Assembly: GCF_000013005.1 (NCBI RefSeq)
Contig: NC_007722.1
Location: forward strand, 501,501 to 565,500
DNA length: 64,000 nt
From: Erythrobacter litoralis HTCC2594
GTDB lineage: Bacteria; Pseudomonadota; Alphaproteobacteria; Sphingomonadales; Sphingomonadaceae
Direction: 5' to 3'
A model generated the notes under the pieces. It was not told where the DNA came from, made no database searches, and saw nothing but the letters and a program-made list of their open reading frames with translations. The position numbers and the translations under genes are program-made. Shown in pieces: positions 52,237 to 63,386 of this stretch. Each line of letters starts with the position of its first letter. The stretch's first letter is position 1.

Positions 52237-53130
52237 TTAGGCAACCAGGCCCGTCTTGCGCAGCGCGCGATAGGCATAGGCCTTGGCGCGGTTCTGCTTT
52301 GGCCAGCGGCCCGGGGCCTTGGGGCTGATGCCCAGCTTGCGGGTCAGGCGGTTGAACCCGCGCGCATCGGCCTCGGCGAAGCTCCAGTCGCTGCGCCAGG
52401 TAATGCTGAGCGAAATCGAACTGTCCGCTCCGTTGCGGACGAAATGCGGCGCCATGACGGGGACGAACAAGGCTTCGCCCGGTTCGAGCGGGAATTCCTT
52501 GCCGCCCGGCAGCATGGCGTCATGCCACTGCAACTCGCGCGCGCCGCCGGAGTGGTAGGTTTCGTGGATTTCGTCCGGGGCAAAGGCCGGATCGCCCGCA
52601 GGAAACTGGGTCATCGCCTTGCTGCCCTTCAGTTGCAGCAGAATGTTGTGCTCGGGATCGAAATGATAGGGCGTGACGGCATTGGGGCTGGATATGAAGA
52701 CAAAGCCCTGCGGCCGGAGCATGGCCCCGGTCCGCGATTCGACATCGGCCTTCAGCTCGCCGAGCAGCCGCAGCAGCAAGTCGCGATAGGCCGGGACCTG
52801 TTCGACATTCTTGAGCACTGCCCAGCTGTTGCTGGTGGCAATGTGGCGGATAGTGTCCTCGATCGTCATGCCCGTGCTGCCGGGCTTGCCGTCGACACCG
52901 ATCGGGAGGTCGCCCCGGTTGTACTCGATGGACGAACTCGGAAGCGCGCTGGCCAGCCCGGCCAGGGCATCGAGGGTCAGCAGGCGATGACTTTCGAGCG
53001 TATGCCGCAGCTTGTGCGGAACTTCGGGATAATTTGCCGCGAATGCCTTGCGAGCCTCTGGCGGAAACACCTCGCCGGAATGGGAGATGCCGCCGATGGT
53101 GGATTCGTGAAGGGTCGAAACATAGTTCAT
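52237..53130 (-). CDS. Cupin-like (JmjC-type) domain protein
   Basis: A 297-aa protein with a double-stranded beta-helix core of the cupin_8/JmjC type. HFDPEHN gives the HxD pair and APHFVRNG the distal His of a possible Fe(II)/2-oxoglutarate site. It has no signal peptide. It starts 3 bp after the acetyltransferase stop, with a ribosome binding site inside that gene's end, so the pair is one operon. Bacterial members include hydroxylases of proteins or small molecules; the target is unknown. Confidence 0.78.
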   Translation of the reverse strand: MNYVSTLHESTIGGISHSGEVFPPEARKAFAANYPEVPHKLRHTLESHRLLTLDALAGLASALPSSSIEYNRGDLPIGVDGKPGSTGMTIEDTIRHIATSNSWAVLKNVEQVPAYRDLLLRLLGELKADVESRTGAMLRPQGFVFISSPNAVTPYHFDPEHNILLQLKGSKAMTQFPAGDPAFAPDEIHETYHSGGARELQWHDAMLPGGKEFPLEPGEALFVPVMAPHFVRNGADSSISLSITWRSDWSFAEADARGFNRLTRKLGISPKAPGRWPKQNRAKAYAYRALRKTGLVA

Positions 53131-53133
53131 TGG

Positions 53134-54279
53134 TTAGATACCCTCCGCCCAGGCGCCCGTTTCGAACCGGGTCAATGTCTTCATCGCCAACCTGCGATGC
53201 GCGCCGCCGATGGCGATATTGATGCTCAAGATCTCGCGTCGCTCGCGCCAGATGCGATCGATCATCGGATGGCCCTCTGCAGCGCAACTGTCGCACCACG
53301 CGATGTCGGCGTTGCGAAGAAGATCGAGGTTTTCACGTTGCAACAGGACCCCTGGCGAATATTTGGCATAGGCATCGTCGAATGAAGTCTTGAAGCTGAA
53401 GGCACCGGGCGGAGATAGGAAGTTGGAGAGCATCGCAATCGGCTTCCCGTCCAGCCGATAGGCAAGCCGTTCCAACCTGCCCGCGGCAGCGGCACCAGTC
53501 AGCGTATCGCGGAAGTACCGCGCTGTGTTCGGACAGTCGGCCAGCGCAGTATTCTGCTCACCCTTCCAGCTTCTCTGCTCGAGGTCGAGGTAGGCATCGA
53601 TCCAGCCGGACAGGTCCTCCTGTCCCATAGTGCGTTCGAAGACGAGTTCGCCCAGTTCCGCCAGCCGCTTGTACTGGCGGCGCAAATCCTTGCGCCGTTT
53701 CGCGTTGAGCGATTGAGCGAGATAGTCTCCGGGAGCCTGATCCGAACACAGAAAGGCGCGCTTATGTCGCTGCACGACGGCCGCAGCGCGCTTTTCCAGA
53801 TCCAGCACAGTGCCGAGCGCTGCATGCAGGGAGCCATCGGCGGGCAGGCGGGCGAGATGCAGGTAAAGTGCCGTCGGACTTGCATCGCCGGCCCAGCGGA
53901 ACATCTGCGACCAGAAGCTCGCTTCATACCCCGCAGCGACCAGCGGAGCGCCGCAGAAGGCGTTATGGTGCAGCCAGACCGAAATATGCGGGATCGGCCG
54001 CCCATAGTAATCGCGGGTAAGCGACAAAGGTAGCAACCCGACCAGCACCTTGCCCACAGTCAGGGTCGCCAGTTGAACGACACCGGGTGCAGCGAACTCC
54101 CGCAAAGCCGGGATCAGGGCCCATGGTTCGAAGAAGGGATTGGGATCAGATGCCAGCCTGGAAAGATCCTGCCACGGCCGCGGGTCCTCGGCCAGTTCAT
54201 GCCCTTCCCAGGGACGCACCTCGAAATGCGCGGGTTGGAGTGTTGCGCACTCCGCCAAGGCACCCTCAATGCGTGTCAT
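53134..54279 (-). CDS. GNAT-family acetyltransferase (CelD/BcsL, FemAB-like)
   Basis: A 381-aa protein with the double-GNAT fold of the CelD/BcsL and FemAB-like group. Family features are PFFEPWALIPALREF near the N-terminus, SLNAKRRKDLRRQYKRLAELG in the middle, and SFDDAYAKYSPGVLLQRENLDLL near the C-terminus. It lacks a signal peptide. Such proteins often modify exopolysaccharide or cell-wall precursors, or add amino acids to small molecules. It is paired with the cupin-like gene (3-bp gap). The ATG at 54279 has AAGGG upstream. Confidence 0.8.
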   Translation of the reverse strand: MTRIEGALAECATLQPAHFEVRPWEGHELAEDPRPWQDLSRLASDPNPFFEPWALIPALREFAAPGVVQLATLTVGKVLVGLLPLSLTRDYYGRPIPHISVWLHHNAFCGAPLVAAGYEASFWSQMFRWAGDASPTALYLHLARLPADGSLHAALGTVLDLEKRAAAVVQRHKRAFLCSDQAPGDYLAQSLNAKRRKDLRRQYKRLAELGELVFERTMGQEDLSGWIDAYLDLEQRSWKGEQNTALADCPNTARYFRDTLTGAAAAGRLERLAYRLDGKPIAMLSNFLSPPGAFSFKTSFDDAYAKYSPGVLLQRENLDLLRNADIAWCDSCAAEGHPMIDRIWRERREILSINIAIGGAHRRLAMKTLTRFETGAWAEGI

Positions 54280-54362
54280 GCGTTAACCCTTGTCGTGGCG
54301 GAGATTCCACTCATGGGCTGAGTTTACACGCGATCTTCTCAAGAGATGTTAACGCTGCTGCC

Positions 54363-54395
54363 AAAAAGGGCGCGAAAAACGAAGTTCCCGCGCCC
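54363..54395 (-). terminator. Rho-independent terminator of hppA
   Basis: GGGCGCG (54368-54374) pairs with CGCGCCC (54389-54395). On the minus strand the stem is followed by five T (54363-54367). It lies 30 bp downstream of the hppA stop. Confidence 0.75.
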
Positions 54396-54424
54396 CCTCT
54401 TGGTGTCTTGCGAACTCTCGTTGC

Positions 54425-56557
54425 TTAAGCGTGTCCACCTGCCAGCACCGCCAGCAGCAGCAGCGCGACGATGTTGGTGATCTTGATCATCGGGTTCACG
54501 GCCGGGCCGGCGGTATCCTTGTAGGGATCACCGACGGTGTCACCGGTCACGGCAGCCTTGTGCGCTTCCGAACCCTTGCCGCCATGGTTGCCGTCTTCGA
54601 TGTACTTCTTCGCGTTATCCCACGCGCCGCCACCGGCGGTCATGGAAAGTGCGACGAAGAGACCGCCGACGATGACGCCGAGCAGCATCGCGCCAAGCGC
54701 GGCGAAGCCGTTGTCCTGGCCCGCGATCGCGGTGATCACGAAGTACACGACTACCGGCGACAGCACCGGCAGCAGCGACGGGATGATCATTTCCTTGATC
54801 GCAGCCTTGGTCACGAGATCGACCGTGCGGGCGTAGTCGGGACGGCTGGTCCCGGCCATGATGCCCTTGTCGGCAGCGAACTGCTCGCGCACGTCCTTCA
54901 CCACGTCACCGGCTGCGCGACCCACAGCGGTCATGCCCATCGCACCGAACAGGTACGGGAGCAGCGCCCCTAGGAACAGGCCGACGATCACATAGGGGTT
55001 CTCCAGGCTGAAGGAGACTTCACCATTGGTAAGGTCGCCATCCAGGAATTCCGGGAAGAACACGCGAAGGTCGGTCGTGTAGGCGGCAAACAGAACCAGC
55101 GCGCCGAGGCCCGCCGAACCGATCGCATACCCCTTGGTCACGGCCTTGGTGGTGTTGCCGACCGCGTCGAGCAGGTCGGTCTTCTCACGAACGCTATCGT
55201 CGAGACCGGCCATTTCGGCGATGCCGCCGGCGTTATCCGTCACCGGACCATAGGCGTCGAGCGCGACGACCATGCCGGCGAGCGCGAGCATGGCGGTTGC
55301 ACCATAGGCAATGCCCATCAGGCCAGCGAGCTGGTACGCGATGATGATACCGCCAGCGATGACGATCGTTGGCAGCGCCGTCGATTCGAGGCTGATGGCG
55401 AGACCCTGGATCACATTGGTGCCGTGGCCCGTTTCCGATGCTTTCGCGATCGACCGCACCGGACGGAAGTTCGTACCGGTGTAATATTCGGTGATCCAGA
55501 TGATCAGGCCGGTGATGACAAGACCGAGCAGCGCGCACAGAAACAGGTCCATGCCGGTAAACTCGACCATGCCGGTACCGGCATTGATTACGCTGTCCAT
55601 CTCGCCCAGCGCGTATTGCGTGACGAGATAGATCAGCGGGATCGCGCCGACAGCCGAGACAAGAAAGCCCTTGTACATCGCGCCCATGACATTCGTGCCG
55701 CCTCCGAGACGGACGAAGTAGGTGCCGATGATCGAGGTCACGATGCACGCCCCGCCGATCAGCAGCGGCAGCGCCATCAGCGGCAACAACAGGTCGCCGA
55801 TAGAAGGCAGCAGCAGGGCGGTCAGAACCATGGTCGCACCGACGGTGACGACGTAGGTCTCGAACAGGTCGGCGGCCATGCCGGCACAGTCGCCGACGTT
55901 GTCGCCTACGTTATCGGCGATGGTCGCCGGGTTGCGGGGATCGTCTTCCGGGATGCCTGCTTCGACCTTGCCGACCAGGTCGGCGCCGACGTCAGCAGCC
56001 TTGGTGAAGATACCGCCGCCGAGACGCGCGAAGATCGAGATCAGCGATGCACCAAAGGCGAGGCCGACGAGGCCATCGATCACCGTACGGCTGGTCACTT
56101 CGTAACCCATCGGGCCGATCAACGCGTAGAAGAACACAGCGATGGCGAGCAGCGCAAGGCCTGCCACGAGCATGCCGGTGATGGCGCCGGCGCGGAAGGC
56201 GATGGTCAGGCCGCTCTGCAGGCTCTTTTCCGCCGCCGCAGCCGTACGCACGTTAGAGCGTACCGAGATGTTCATGCCGATATAGCCGGCGACACCCGAA
56301 AGCACCGCGCCGATCACGAAACCGACGGCCGGTACCACGCCCAGGAGCAGGCCGAGGACGATAGCGGCGATCACGCCGACGATGCCGATGGTGGTGTATT
56401 GGCGGTTGAGGTAAGCCTGCGCCCCTTCCTGGATAGCGCCGGCGATTTCCTGCATTTTTGCGTTCCCGGCACTGGCGCCGAGAACCTGACGGCTGGTGAC
56501 GAAGCCGTAGATTACGGCAAGCAGTCCCAGGCCAATCGCGATCAATACGAGATTCAC
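54425..56557 (-). CDS. hppA: K+-independent H+-translocating inorganic pyrophosphatase
   Basis: A 710-aa, roughly 16-helix membrane protein that hydrolyses pyrophosphate and pumps protons. The catalytic loops [35 protein letters not shown] and [16 protein letters not shown] and the C-terminal [18 protein letters not shown] are intact. Lys in [11 protein letters not shown] is the residue that marks the K+-independent subclass (Ala in the K+-dependent one). The GTG at 56557 follows GAGGGGAA and is preferred to longer starts. Terminator at 54363-54395. Confidence 0.96.
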   Translation of the reverse strand: MNLVLIAIGLGLLAVIYGFVTSRQVLGASAGNAKMQEIAGAIQEGAQAYLNRQYTTIGIVGVIAAIVLGLLLGVVPAVGFVIGAVLSGVAGYIGMNISVRSNVRTAAAAEKSLQSGLTIAFRAGAITGMLVAGLALLAIAVFFYALIGPMGYEVTSRTVIDGLVGLAFGASLISIFARLGGGIFTKAADVGADLVGKVEAGIPEDDPRNPATIADNVGDNVGDCAGMAADLFETYVVTVGATMVLTALLLPSIGDLLLPLMALPLLIGGACIVTSIIGTYFVRLGGGTNVMGAMYKGFLVSAVGAIPLIYLVTQYALGEMDSVINAGTGMVEFTGMDLFLCALLGLVITGLIIWITEYYTGTNFRPVRSIAKASETGHGTNVIQGLAISLESTALPTIVIAGGIIIAYQLAGLMGIAYGATAMLALAGMVVALDAYGPVTDNAGGIAEMAGLDDSVREKTDLLDAVGNTTKAVTKGYAIGSAGLGALVLFAAYTTDLRVFFPEFLDGDLTNGEVSFSLENPYVIVGLFLGALLPYLFGAMGMTAVGRAAGDVVKDVREQFAADKGIMAGTSRPDYARTVDLVTKAAIKEMIIPSLLPVLSPVVVYFVITAIAGQDNGFAALGAMLLGVIVGGLFVALSMTAGGGAWDNAKKYIEDGNHGGKGSEAHKAAVTGDTVGDPYKDTAGPAVNPMIKITNIVALLLLAVLAGGHA

Positions 56558-56772
56558 GAAAATTCCCCTCAGATTTTGTCTATTCGTACAAACCCAAAAG
56601 CCCCGCACGCACGGGGCCATGTGGCGCGTATCGCTAGAGCGGCTTGGAAAGAGAGGCAAGTCTTTCCGCCCTTCGTCCCCGATGGATCGTCGATCGTCTC
56701 AAATCGGGTCGCGCCGGAACGTAGATGCACGAACTCTTGCCGACTTTCATGGTTACGATTAAGTAAACGCGC

Positions 56773-56967
56773 ATGCAGATCGCGCTACAAAAAATGTTTC
56801 TGGTGATGCCCTTCCTCTTCGGGATCGGTTTCATTGCGCCGCTGATTGCGCAAACCATGGCCTATTGGGGGTGGGAGCCACCACTGGCGATGAGCCGCAT
56901 CGGTTTCGGCTTGCTGATCGGCGGGGGCTGGGGCCTGTATGCGACGATCAGGGGGCGCTGGGTATGA
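56773..56967 (+). CDS. Small two-helix membrane protein
   Basis: A 64-aa protein with two hydrophobic helices (about 8-30 and 42-58). I do not recognise it. Its stop overlaps the ATG of the desaturase-like gene by 4 bp (ATGA), so it is translated with it and may be an assembly or partner subunit. The overlap and good frame support it being real. Confidence 0.65.
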   Translation: MQIALQKMFLVMPFLFGIGFIAPLIAQTMAYWGWEPPLAMSRIGFGLLIGGGWGLYATIRGRWV

Positions 56968-57968
56968 GCGACCGTATCGATACCGAAGAAAAGCCCTTCG
57001 ATTTCGACCTGGGTCCGCCCGACAGCGATCCCGTTGTCGTCCCCGAAACCGACCGCAGCGGCGATGCGCCCGCGATCCCTCTGCGCCCCGACGAGGGCCT
57101 GGATAAATACGCCCGGGTCGAGTTGCTCAAGCAAGAGCGCGAAATCGCAGCCAAGTATCATGGCGGACCGATGTGGGGGTATGTCGTCGCGGCGTTTATC
57201 GGCTTTGCGGTCTGGGTGGCGATGTTCCCCCTGACCATGTTCGGCGTCGTGCATCCGCTGATTGCGCTGGTCGTCTCGACCTTCATCACAGTGGCCGGAT
57301 ACGTGACCTGTCACGAGGCGATGCACGACAATATCGCCAAGCGCGGAAGCAAGGACCGCTGGATGAACCAGTGGGTCGGCGAGGTCTCGCTGATCCCGAT
57401 TGCGGTACCCTTCAGCATGGGCAAGGTGACGCATCTCGAACATCACAAGCATTGCAACGACCCCGATAACGACCCCGACTATACGGACGAGGCACCCAAT
57501 ATATGGGCGGCCTGGTATAAGACCTGGTGGAACCGGCAGCCGCGGGTCGACGGTACGATCAACCGCTACAAGCGGGCATGCGAGAACCTCGGCACGCCGG
57601 AAGCGAATAAGGCCTTGAAACAGACGGTCTATGTCCAGCTGTTCTATTTGGCGACACTCTTCACCATGGCGTGGAACGGTTATGCCATTGCGGCCGCCGT
57701 ATGCTGGTGGCTACCGCGCCAGCTCGGCCTGAGCTGGATCCGTTTTTTCCTCAGTTGGGCGCCGCACCACCCACGCGAAGGCCATACCGGTCGGTACGAT
57801 CAGGCCTATATCTTCAAGAGCCGGATCGGGCATTTTTTCTCGATGTGCATGGAAACGCACCTGATCCATCACTTGTATCCGGGAATTCCGAACCACCGGA
57901 CCAAGGCGGCGTATCAGGAGATGAAACCGGTCCTGGAAAAGCGCGGCGTGGATTGCTCGGCACTCTGA
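56964..57968 (+). CDS. Membrane di-iron fatty-acid desaturase / carotenoid hydroxylase-like protein
   Basis: A 334-aa membrane enzyme with about four helices and three His boxes: HEAMHD, HLEHHKH and HLIHHLYP. It belongs to the fatty acid desaturase superfamily, which includes beta-carotene hydroxylases and ketolases; the exact reaction is not decidable here. The Asp/Asn-rich segment after box 2 (CNDPDNDPDYTDE) is notable. The ATG overlaps the small membrane protein. In a carotenoid-making sphingomonad a xanthophyll role is a fair guess. Confidence 0.82.
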   Translation: MSDRIDTEEKPFDFDLGPPDSDPVVVPETDRSGDAPAIPLRPDEGLDKYARVELLKQEREIAAKYHGGPMWGYVVAAFIGFAVWVAMFPLTMFGVVHPLIALVVSTFITVAGYVTCHEAMHDNIAKRGSKDRWMNQWVGEVSLIPIAVPFSMGKVTHLEHHKHCNDPDNDPDYTDEAPNIWAAWYKTWWNRQPRVDGTINRYKRACENLGTPEANKALKQTVYVQLFYLATLFTMAWNGYAIAAAVCWWLPRQLGLSWIRFFLSWAPHHPREGHTGRYDQAYIFKSRIGHFFSMCMETHLIHHLYPGIPNHRTKAAYQEMKPVLEKRGVDCSAL

Positions 57969-57971
57969 GTA

Positions 57972-58844
57972 TCAATGCCGGTAGCCGAGCCCCTCGGGTT
58001 CGAAAATCGCGATACCATCGACCAGCAGAGGCGGTTCGCCTTCCTCGACCGTTCCGATGGGAATGGCCCTGGCGGGAAGCTCTGCCGTCGGCGATGCCGT
58101 GAAGAGCAGCTGATAATCGTCACCCCAGCGCAGCGCGTCGTCGCGGCGCTCCTCCGGTGCCCCGAGGGGAACTTCCGCGGTGTCGATGGCGAGCGTTACG
58201 CCGCTGGTGGTTGCAAGGCGCCACGCATCGAGCAACAGCCCGTCCGAGACATCCATCATCGCACTCACATGCGGCGCCAGCGCAGCACCTTCGGCAAGCA
58301 GCGGCATCGGGCGGCGAAACGCGAGGCTGTTGTCCTCGGTGCCGGCTTGCAGCGCTTCGAAGCCCATCATTGCCGCGCCGACAGGGCCGGTGATGTAGAG
58401 GAGGTCGCCGGGTTGCGCGCCGTCGCGACCGGGCACGATCCCGCTGACGGAACTCCCGAGCGCAGTCAGGCCCAAGGCTGTTCGCCCCTGGCCCGCGCTG
58501 ACGGTATCGCCGCCGAGAAGCGGCACGTTGAAGGCCCTGAGCGCATCCCTGAGGCCGCTCAAAAAGCGCTCTTCCTCGTCCGGGATGGTTTGGCCCACAA
58601 TAATCCCGATCGGCCGCGCACCCTTTGCCGCGAGATCGGAGAGGTTCACCGCCACCAGTTTCCACGCGACATCGGCCATGTCCTGACCCTGCAGCCAGTG
58701 GACGCCCTCGATCATCATGTCGTGCGTGACGACCAGCAATTGCCCGCCGATTTCCAGCACCGCCGCGTCGTCGTTGAGGCCCCGCGCCGCCGGATCGGTG
58801 GCCAGCGCGCGCAATCGCGCGATGAAGTCGAACTCGTTGGTCAC
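57972..58844 (-). CDS. thiL: Thiamine-monophosphate kinase
   Basis: Phosphorylates thiamine monophosphate to the active cofactor. The 290-aa protein has the N-terminal NDDAAVL, the VNLSDLAAKGARP motif and LLGGDTVSAG, all typical of the AIR-synthase-like fold. The start is the GTG at 58844, overlapping the nusB stop by 4 bp (GTGA). Its end lies 3 bp from the convergent desaturase stop. Confidence 0.93.
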   Translation of the reverse strand: MTNEFDFIARLRALATDPAARGLNDDAAVLEIGGQLLVVTHDMMIEGVHWLQGQDMADVAWKLVAVNLSDLAAKGARPIGIIVGQTIPDEEERFLSGLRDALRAFNVPLLGGDTVSAGQGRTALGLTALGSSVSGIVPGRDGAQPGDLLYITGPVGAAMMGFEALQAGTEDNSLAFRRPMPLLAEGAALAPHVSAMMDVSDGLLLDAWRLATTSGVTLAIDTAEVPLGAPEERRDDALRWGDDYQLLFTASPTAELPARAIPIGTVEEGEPPLLVDGIAIFEPEGLGYRH

Positions 58845-59287
58845 CGCACCTGTTTGGCGACCGCGTCGAGTAGGCCATTGACGAACTTCGCTTCGCGATC
58901 GTCGAAGAAGGCCTTGGCCACATCGACATACTCGCTGATCGCGGCGGCCTTCGGGACATCGGCACGGGCGATGAGTTCGTAGGTCCCGGCGCGCAGGATC
59001 TGCACCATGGTTTTGTCCAGCCGGGCCAGCGTCCATCCTGCGGCCAGCTTGGCGGTCACCAGCTCATCGATCTCGTCACTGCGCGCATCGACGCCGCTCA
59101 CGATATCGTCGAAGAAATCGACTTCGGCATCGGCATAGTGCTCGCCATCCTCGATCTCGCGCCCGAGGCGATGCTGGTGGAACTCGTCGAGCAGCCTGGC
59201 GAGCGGCGTTTTTTCCATGTGACGCTGGTACAGCGCCTGGACGGCGGCGAGCCGCGCGGCGGAGCGTGATTGAGAACGCTGGTTCAT
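58841..59287 (-). CDS. nusB: Transcription antitermination factor NusB
   Basis: A 148-aa all-helical NusB, which joins NusE (S10) on boxA RNA during rRNA antitermination. The RSAARLAAVQALYQRHM N-terminus and the C-terminal VPKAAAISEYVDVAKAFFDDREAKFVNGLLDAV are typical. It overlaps thiL (4 bp) and hisD (4 bp), so translation is coupled across the cluster. Confidence 0.95.
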   Translation of the reverse strand: MNQRSQSRSAARLAAVQALYQRHMEKTPLARLLDEFHQHRLGREIEDGEHYADAEVDFFDDIVSGVDARSDEIDELVTAKLAAGWTLARLDKTMVQILRAGTYELIARADVPKAAAISEYVDVAKAFFDDREAKFVNGLLDAVAKQVR

Positions 59288-60576
59288 GTCTTCAGTCGCA
59301 ATTCTATCGAGGCGGCATGGGCGGGCAGGCCCTCGGCATGCGCCAGTTTGATGGCGGCAGGCCCGATCGCTTCGAGGCCGGCCTTGTCCATGGAGATGAA
59401 GCTGGTCCGCTTCATGAAATCGAGCACCGACAGGCCGCTTGCAAAGCGCGCACGGCGACCGGTGGGAAGCACGTGGTTGGGCCCGGCGACATAGTCACCG
59501 ACCGCTTCAGGGACCATGCGCCCAAGAAAGATGCTGCCGGCATGGTGCAACTTACCCATCAGGGCCTCCGGATCATCCACTGCCAGTTCGACATGCTCGG
59601 CAGCGAGCCGGTTGGCGAGCGGGATCGCCTGTTCGAGGTCCTCGACGACGATCAGCACGCCATGCGCGTCCCAGCTCTCGCGCGCGACCTTGCGGGTCGC
59701 CAGCATCGCGGATTGCACGTCCACACGGTCCTCGACCTGCTCGGCGAAATCGGCATCGTCGGTGATGAGGATCGACTGGCTGGTCGGGTCGTGCTCGGCC
59801 TGGCTGAGCAGGTCGGCGGCGATCCAGTCGGGGTCGTTCTTGCCGTCCGCGATGACGAGGATTTCGCTCGGCCCTGCCACCATGTCGATGCCGACCACGC
59901 CGTAGAGCTGGCGCTTGGCCTCGGCCACCCAGGCATTGCCGGGGCCGGTGATGACATCGACCCGCTCGATGCGATCGGTCCCGTAGGCAAGCGCGCCAAT
60001 GGCCTGCGCCCCGCCGACCCGCCAGATTTCGTCCACGCCAACGATATGCGCCGCTGCGAGCACGAGCGGATTGGTTTCACCCTTGGGGGTCGGGGTGACG
60101 ATGGCAAGCCGCTCGACGCCGGCGACCTTGGCCGGGATCGCGTTCATCAGCAGCGAAGAGGGATAGGCTGCCCGGCCACCGGGCACGTATAGCCCCGCCG
60201 CATCGACCGGCCGCCATTTCGCACCCAGCCGCACGCCCGCATCGTCGGTATAGTCGCGATCGTGCGGCAACTGGTCCTCGTGGTAGGCCTGGATGCGATC
60301 TGCGGCGAGCTGCAACGCGTCGCGCAGGTCGGCATCGAGCGCATCGTAGGCAGCCTTGCACTGATCCGGCGCGATCATCCAATCGTTGTCATTGGTCAGA
60401 TTATGCTGGTCGAAGCGGGTCGTATATTCGACGAGTGCTTTGTCACCCATCGCCTTGACGCGGGCTAGGATGTCGAAGACGTCGCGCCCTACGTCCTGCG
60501 AACTCTCGCGGCGGGCTTCGACGATCTTGGCGAATTTCGCTTCGAAATCGGGATCGGTGTTCTTGAGGCGCTGCAC
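59284..60576 (-). CDS. hisD: Histidinol dehydrogenase
   Basis: Oxidises histidinol to histidine in two NAD-dependent steps. The 430-aa length is standard. [35 protein letters not shown] and [14 protein letters not shown] form the substrate and zinc regions, with a zinc His in [10 protein letters not shown]. The start is the GTG at 60576, overlapping the hisG stop by one base; its stop overlaps nusB by 4 bp. Confidence 0.96.
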   Translation of the reverse strand: MQRLKNTDPDFEAKFAKIVEARRESSQDVGRDVFDILARVKAMGDKALVEYTTRFDQHNLTNDNDWMIAPDQCKAAYDALDADLRDALQLAADRIQAYHEDQLPHDRDYTDDAGVRLGAKWRPVDAAGLYVPGGRAAYPSSLLMNAIPAKVAGVERLAIVTPTPKGETNPLVLAAAHIVGVDEIWRVGGAQAIGALAYGTDRIERVDVITGPGNAWVAEAKRQLYGVVGIDMVAGPSEILVIADGKNDPDWIAADLLSQAEHDPTSQSILITDDADFAEQVEDRVDVQSAMLATRKVARESWDAHGVLIVVEDLEQAIPLANRLAAEHVELAVDDPEALMGKLHHAGSIFLGRMVPEAVGDYVAGPNHVLPTGRRARFASGLSVLDFMKRTSFISMDKAGLEAIGPAAIKLAHAEGLPAHAASIELRLKT

Positions 60577-61235
60577 TATGCTGCTTTCCGATTGTCTGCA
60601 TCGGCACGGAATGCCTCGACCAGCTCGGCTACGCGACTATCGGTCTTGAGCGCCGCGCGATTGACGATCAGCCGCGCGGAAATGTCGAGTATGCGCGAGG
60701 TTTCGACAAGCCCGTTTTCCTTCAGCGTGCGCCCGGTCGAAACGAGATCGACGATGCACCCGGCAAGACCCAGCGAGGGCGCCAATTCCATCGCGCCATT
60801 GAGCTTCACGCATTCGGCCTGAATGCCCATGCGCTCGAAATGGCGGCGTGTAAGGTTGGGATATTTGGTCGCGACGCGCAGGTGGCTGGCGCTGCCGATC
60901 GCGCCCGCGCTCTCGGCAGGTTCGGCCACGGCCAGGTGGCAATGCCCGATATCGAGATCGACCGGTGCGTAGAGGTCCGAATAGTCGAATTCCTCGATCA
61001 CGTCGGAGCCGACGATCCCAAGCTGCGCGGCACCATGAGCGACGAATGTGGCGACATCGAAGGCGCGTACGCGGATCATGCGCATGTCCTCGCGCGAAGT
61101 GGCAAAGGACAGCGCGCGGTTGGACTTGTCGTGGAAGCCGTCCTCGGGCACGACACCGGCGCGCGCCATAACCGGAAGCGCTTCCTCCAGGATGCGGCCC
61201 TTGGGCACGGCGAATGTCAGCTGGCTTTGCGGCAT
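60576..61235 (-). CDS. hisG: ATP phosphoribosyltransferase, short form
   Basis: The first enzyme of histidine synthesis. At 219 aa it is the short HisG form, which needs the regulatory subunit HisZ, not present in the window. Motifs include [27 protein letters not shown] and the PRPP loop [18 protein letters not shown]. The ATG at 61235 precedes conserved sequence. It heads the hisG-hisD-nusB-thiL cluster. Confidence 0.95.
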   Translation of the reverse strand: MPQSQLTFAVPKGRILEEALPVMARAGVVPEDGFHDKSNRALSFATSREDMRMIRVRAFDVATFVAHGAAQLGIVGSDVIEEFDYSDLYAPVDLDIGHCHLAVAEPAESAGAIGSASHLRVATKYPNLTRRHFERMGIQAECVKLNGAMELAPSLGLAGCIVDLVSTGRTLKENGLVETSRILDISARLIVNRAALKTDSRVAELVEAFRADADNRKAA

Positions 61236-61306
61236 GGCGGCGCAGATAGGCAGCGAGCGCGCAAAGAGCAATCGCAAAGGGCAAGGTTTCACGGGGGCGA
61301 AGAGCT

Positions 61307-62371
61307 ATGGCGACGACTGGCGTAATGGACATCAAGTCCCTCGACGAAGCGATCGAGTGGCAGGCGCAGCACGCCGAGGAAGGCGGGGCGCCGGGCACGG
61401 CGAAGGTGATCCGCGGGCTACTGGCTGTTTCAAGGACCGAGACCGCCACCGGCCGCCGGATCGCCAACTGGCAGGGGCTTACGCTGAAGGATGCGATGCC
61501 GCTGCGCATCAATGGTGGGCTTCACAACCTCGTGCTGACCGGCGAGGATACCCGTTTGGGCGCCGTCTATGGCGGGCTGATGACCGACCAGGCGGCAGTC
61601 GACGAATTGGTCTGCGAGTTGTTCGAGAGCTACGACGCGCGACTGTTGCCATGGCTCGACGGTCCGCCTCAGACCAACGAGGCCGGGCGCTCGGCGAGTC
61701 TGATGGCGGGGCTGTTGTGGCTGGCGCAGCATGTCCCGGCGCAATTCGAGATGCTCGAACTGGGCTCAAGCGCGGGCATCAACACCATGATGGAGCGCTA
61801 CTTTTTCGATCTCGGCGGTGTGACGACAGGGCCGGAAGCGAGCCCGATGCGGATCGCGCCCGATTGGAAAGGCGATCCGCCGCCCACCACCGCGCCGCAA
61901 ATCGTCTCGATCCGCGGTTGCGATGTTGCGCCCATTGACTTGAGCGATCCGGAGGCGGCGCTGCGGCTCAAGAGCTACGTCTGGCCCGAAGCCTTCGAGC
62001 GAATGGGCCGGATCGACGCGGCGGTCGAACTCGCAGGCCAGCGTCCGCCGGATGTCGTGAAGCAGGATGCCGGAAGTTTCGTCGCGGAGGCATTGGCACA
62101 GCCGCAGGATAAGGGCGTCACGCGCGTGCTCTTTCATTCGATCGTCTGGCAATACATTCCGGACGATCAGCAGCAGGCGATCCGGGACGCGATAGACGAA
62201 GCGGCGAGCAAAGCGACACCCGAGAGACCGCTGGCATGGGTCAGTCTCGAGACCAACCGCAAGACTTTCCGCCACGAACTGCATGTGACCTACTGGCCGG
62301 GCGGGGCTGAGCCGACGCTCCTCGCCTGTGCGCACCCCCATGGTGCCTGGGTGGAGTGGTGGGGCGGCTGA
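61307..62371 (+). CDS. DUF2332 family protein
   Basis: A 354-aa protein of the DUF2332 family. The ELGSSAGINTMMERY segment resembles a SAM-binding glycine loop, so a methyltransferase-like fold is plausible, though no activity is known to me. The C-terminal HELHVTYWPGG...LACAHPHGAWVEWW is typical of the family. It is divergent from hisG. A palindromic repeat follows its stop by 27 bp. Confidence 0.8.
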   Translation: MATTGVMDIKSLDEAIEWQAQHAEEGGAPGTAKVIRGLLAVSRTETATGRRIANWQGLTLKDAMPLRINGGLHNLVLTGEDTRLGAVYGGLMTDQAAVDELVCELFESYDARLLPWLDGPPQTNEAGRSASLMAGLLWLAQHVPAQFEMLELGSSAGINTMMERYFFDLGGVTTGPEASPMRIAPDWKGDPPPTTAPQIVSIRGCDVAPIDLSDPEAALRLKSYVWPEAFERMGRIDAAVELAGQRPPDVVKQDAGSFVAEALAQPQDKGVTRVLFHSIVWQYIPDDQQQAIRDAIDEAASKATPERPLAWVSLETNRKTFRHELHVTYWPGGAEPTLLACAHPHGAWVEWWGG

Positions 62372-62398
62372 GGATAATCGGATTCGGAGTCGTAACAT

Positions 62399-62469
62399 CC
62401 GTTCGGGCTGAGCCTGTCGAAGCCCAGCCGCCACCTTTACGGAAAGGTTGTGCCTGCCCTTCGACAGGC

Positions 62470-62482
<13 letters not shown>
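62399..62482. repeat. Palindromic repeat (type A, copy 2) overlapping a hydrolase stop
   Basis: Left arm 62399-62424 and right arm 62457-62482 are inverted copies with the core CTGAGCCTGTCGAAG. An inner inverted repeat ACCTTT/AAAGGT lies between them. The ends match the copy at 1318-1411 while the interior differs. On the minus strand, the right arm supplies the last codons (PRSP) and the TGA stop (62470-62472) of the alpha/beta hydrolase gene. Confidence 0.82.
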
Positions 62483-63381
<899 letters not shown>

Positions 63382-63386
63382 GGCGT

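Noticed and set aside
55424..56806. A 460-codon plus-strand frame over hppA
   Set aside because: The minus-strand H+-pyrophosphatase motifs are complete, and the plus-strand frame has Asp/Arg/His-rich shadow composition.
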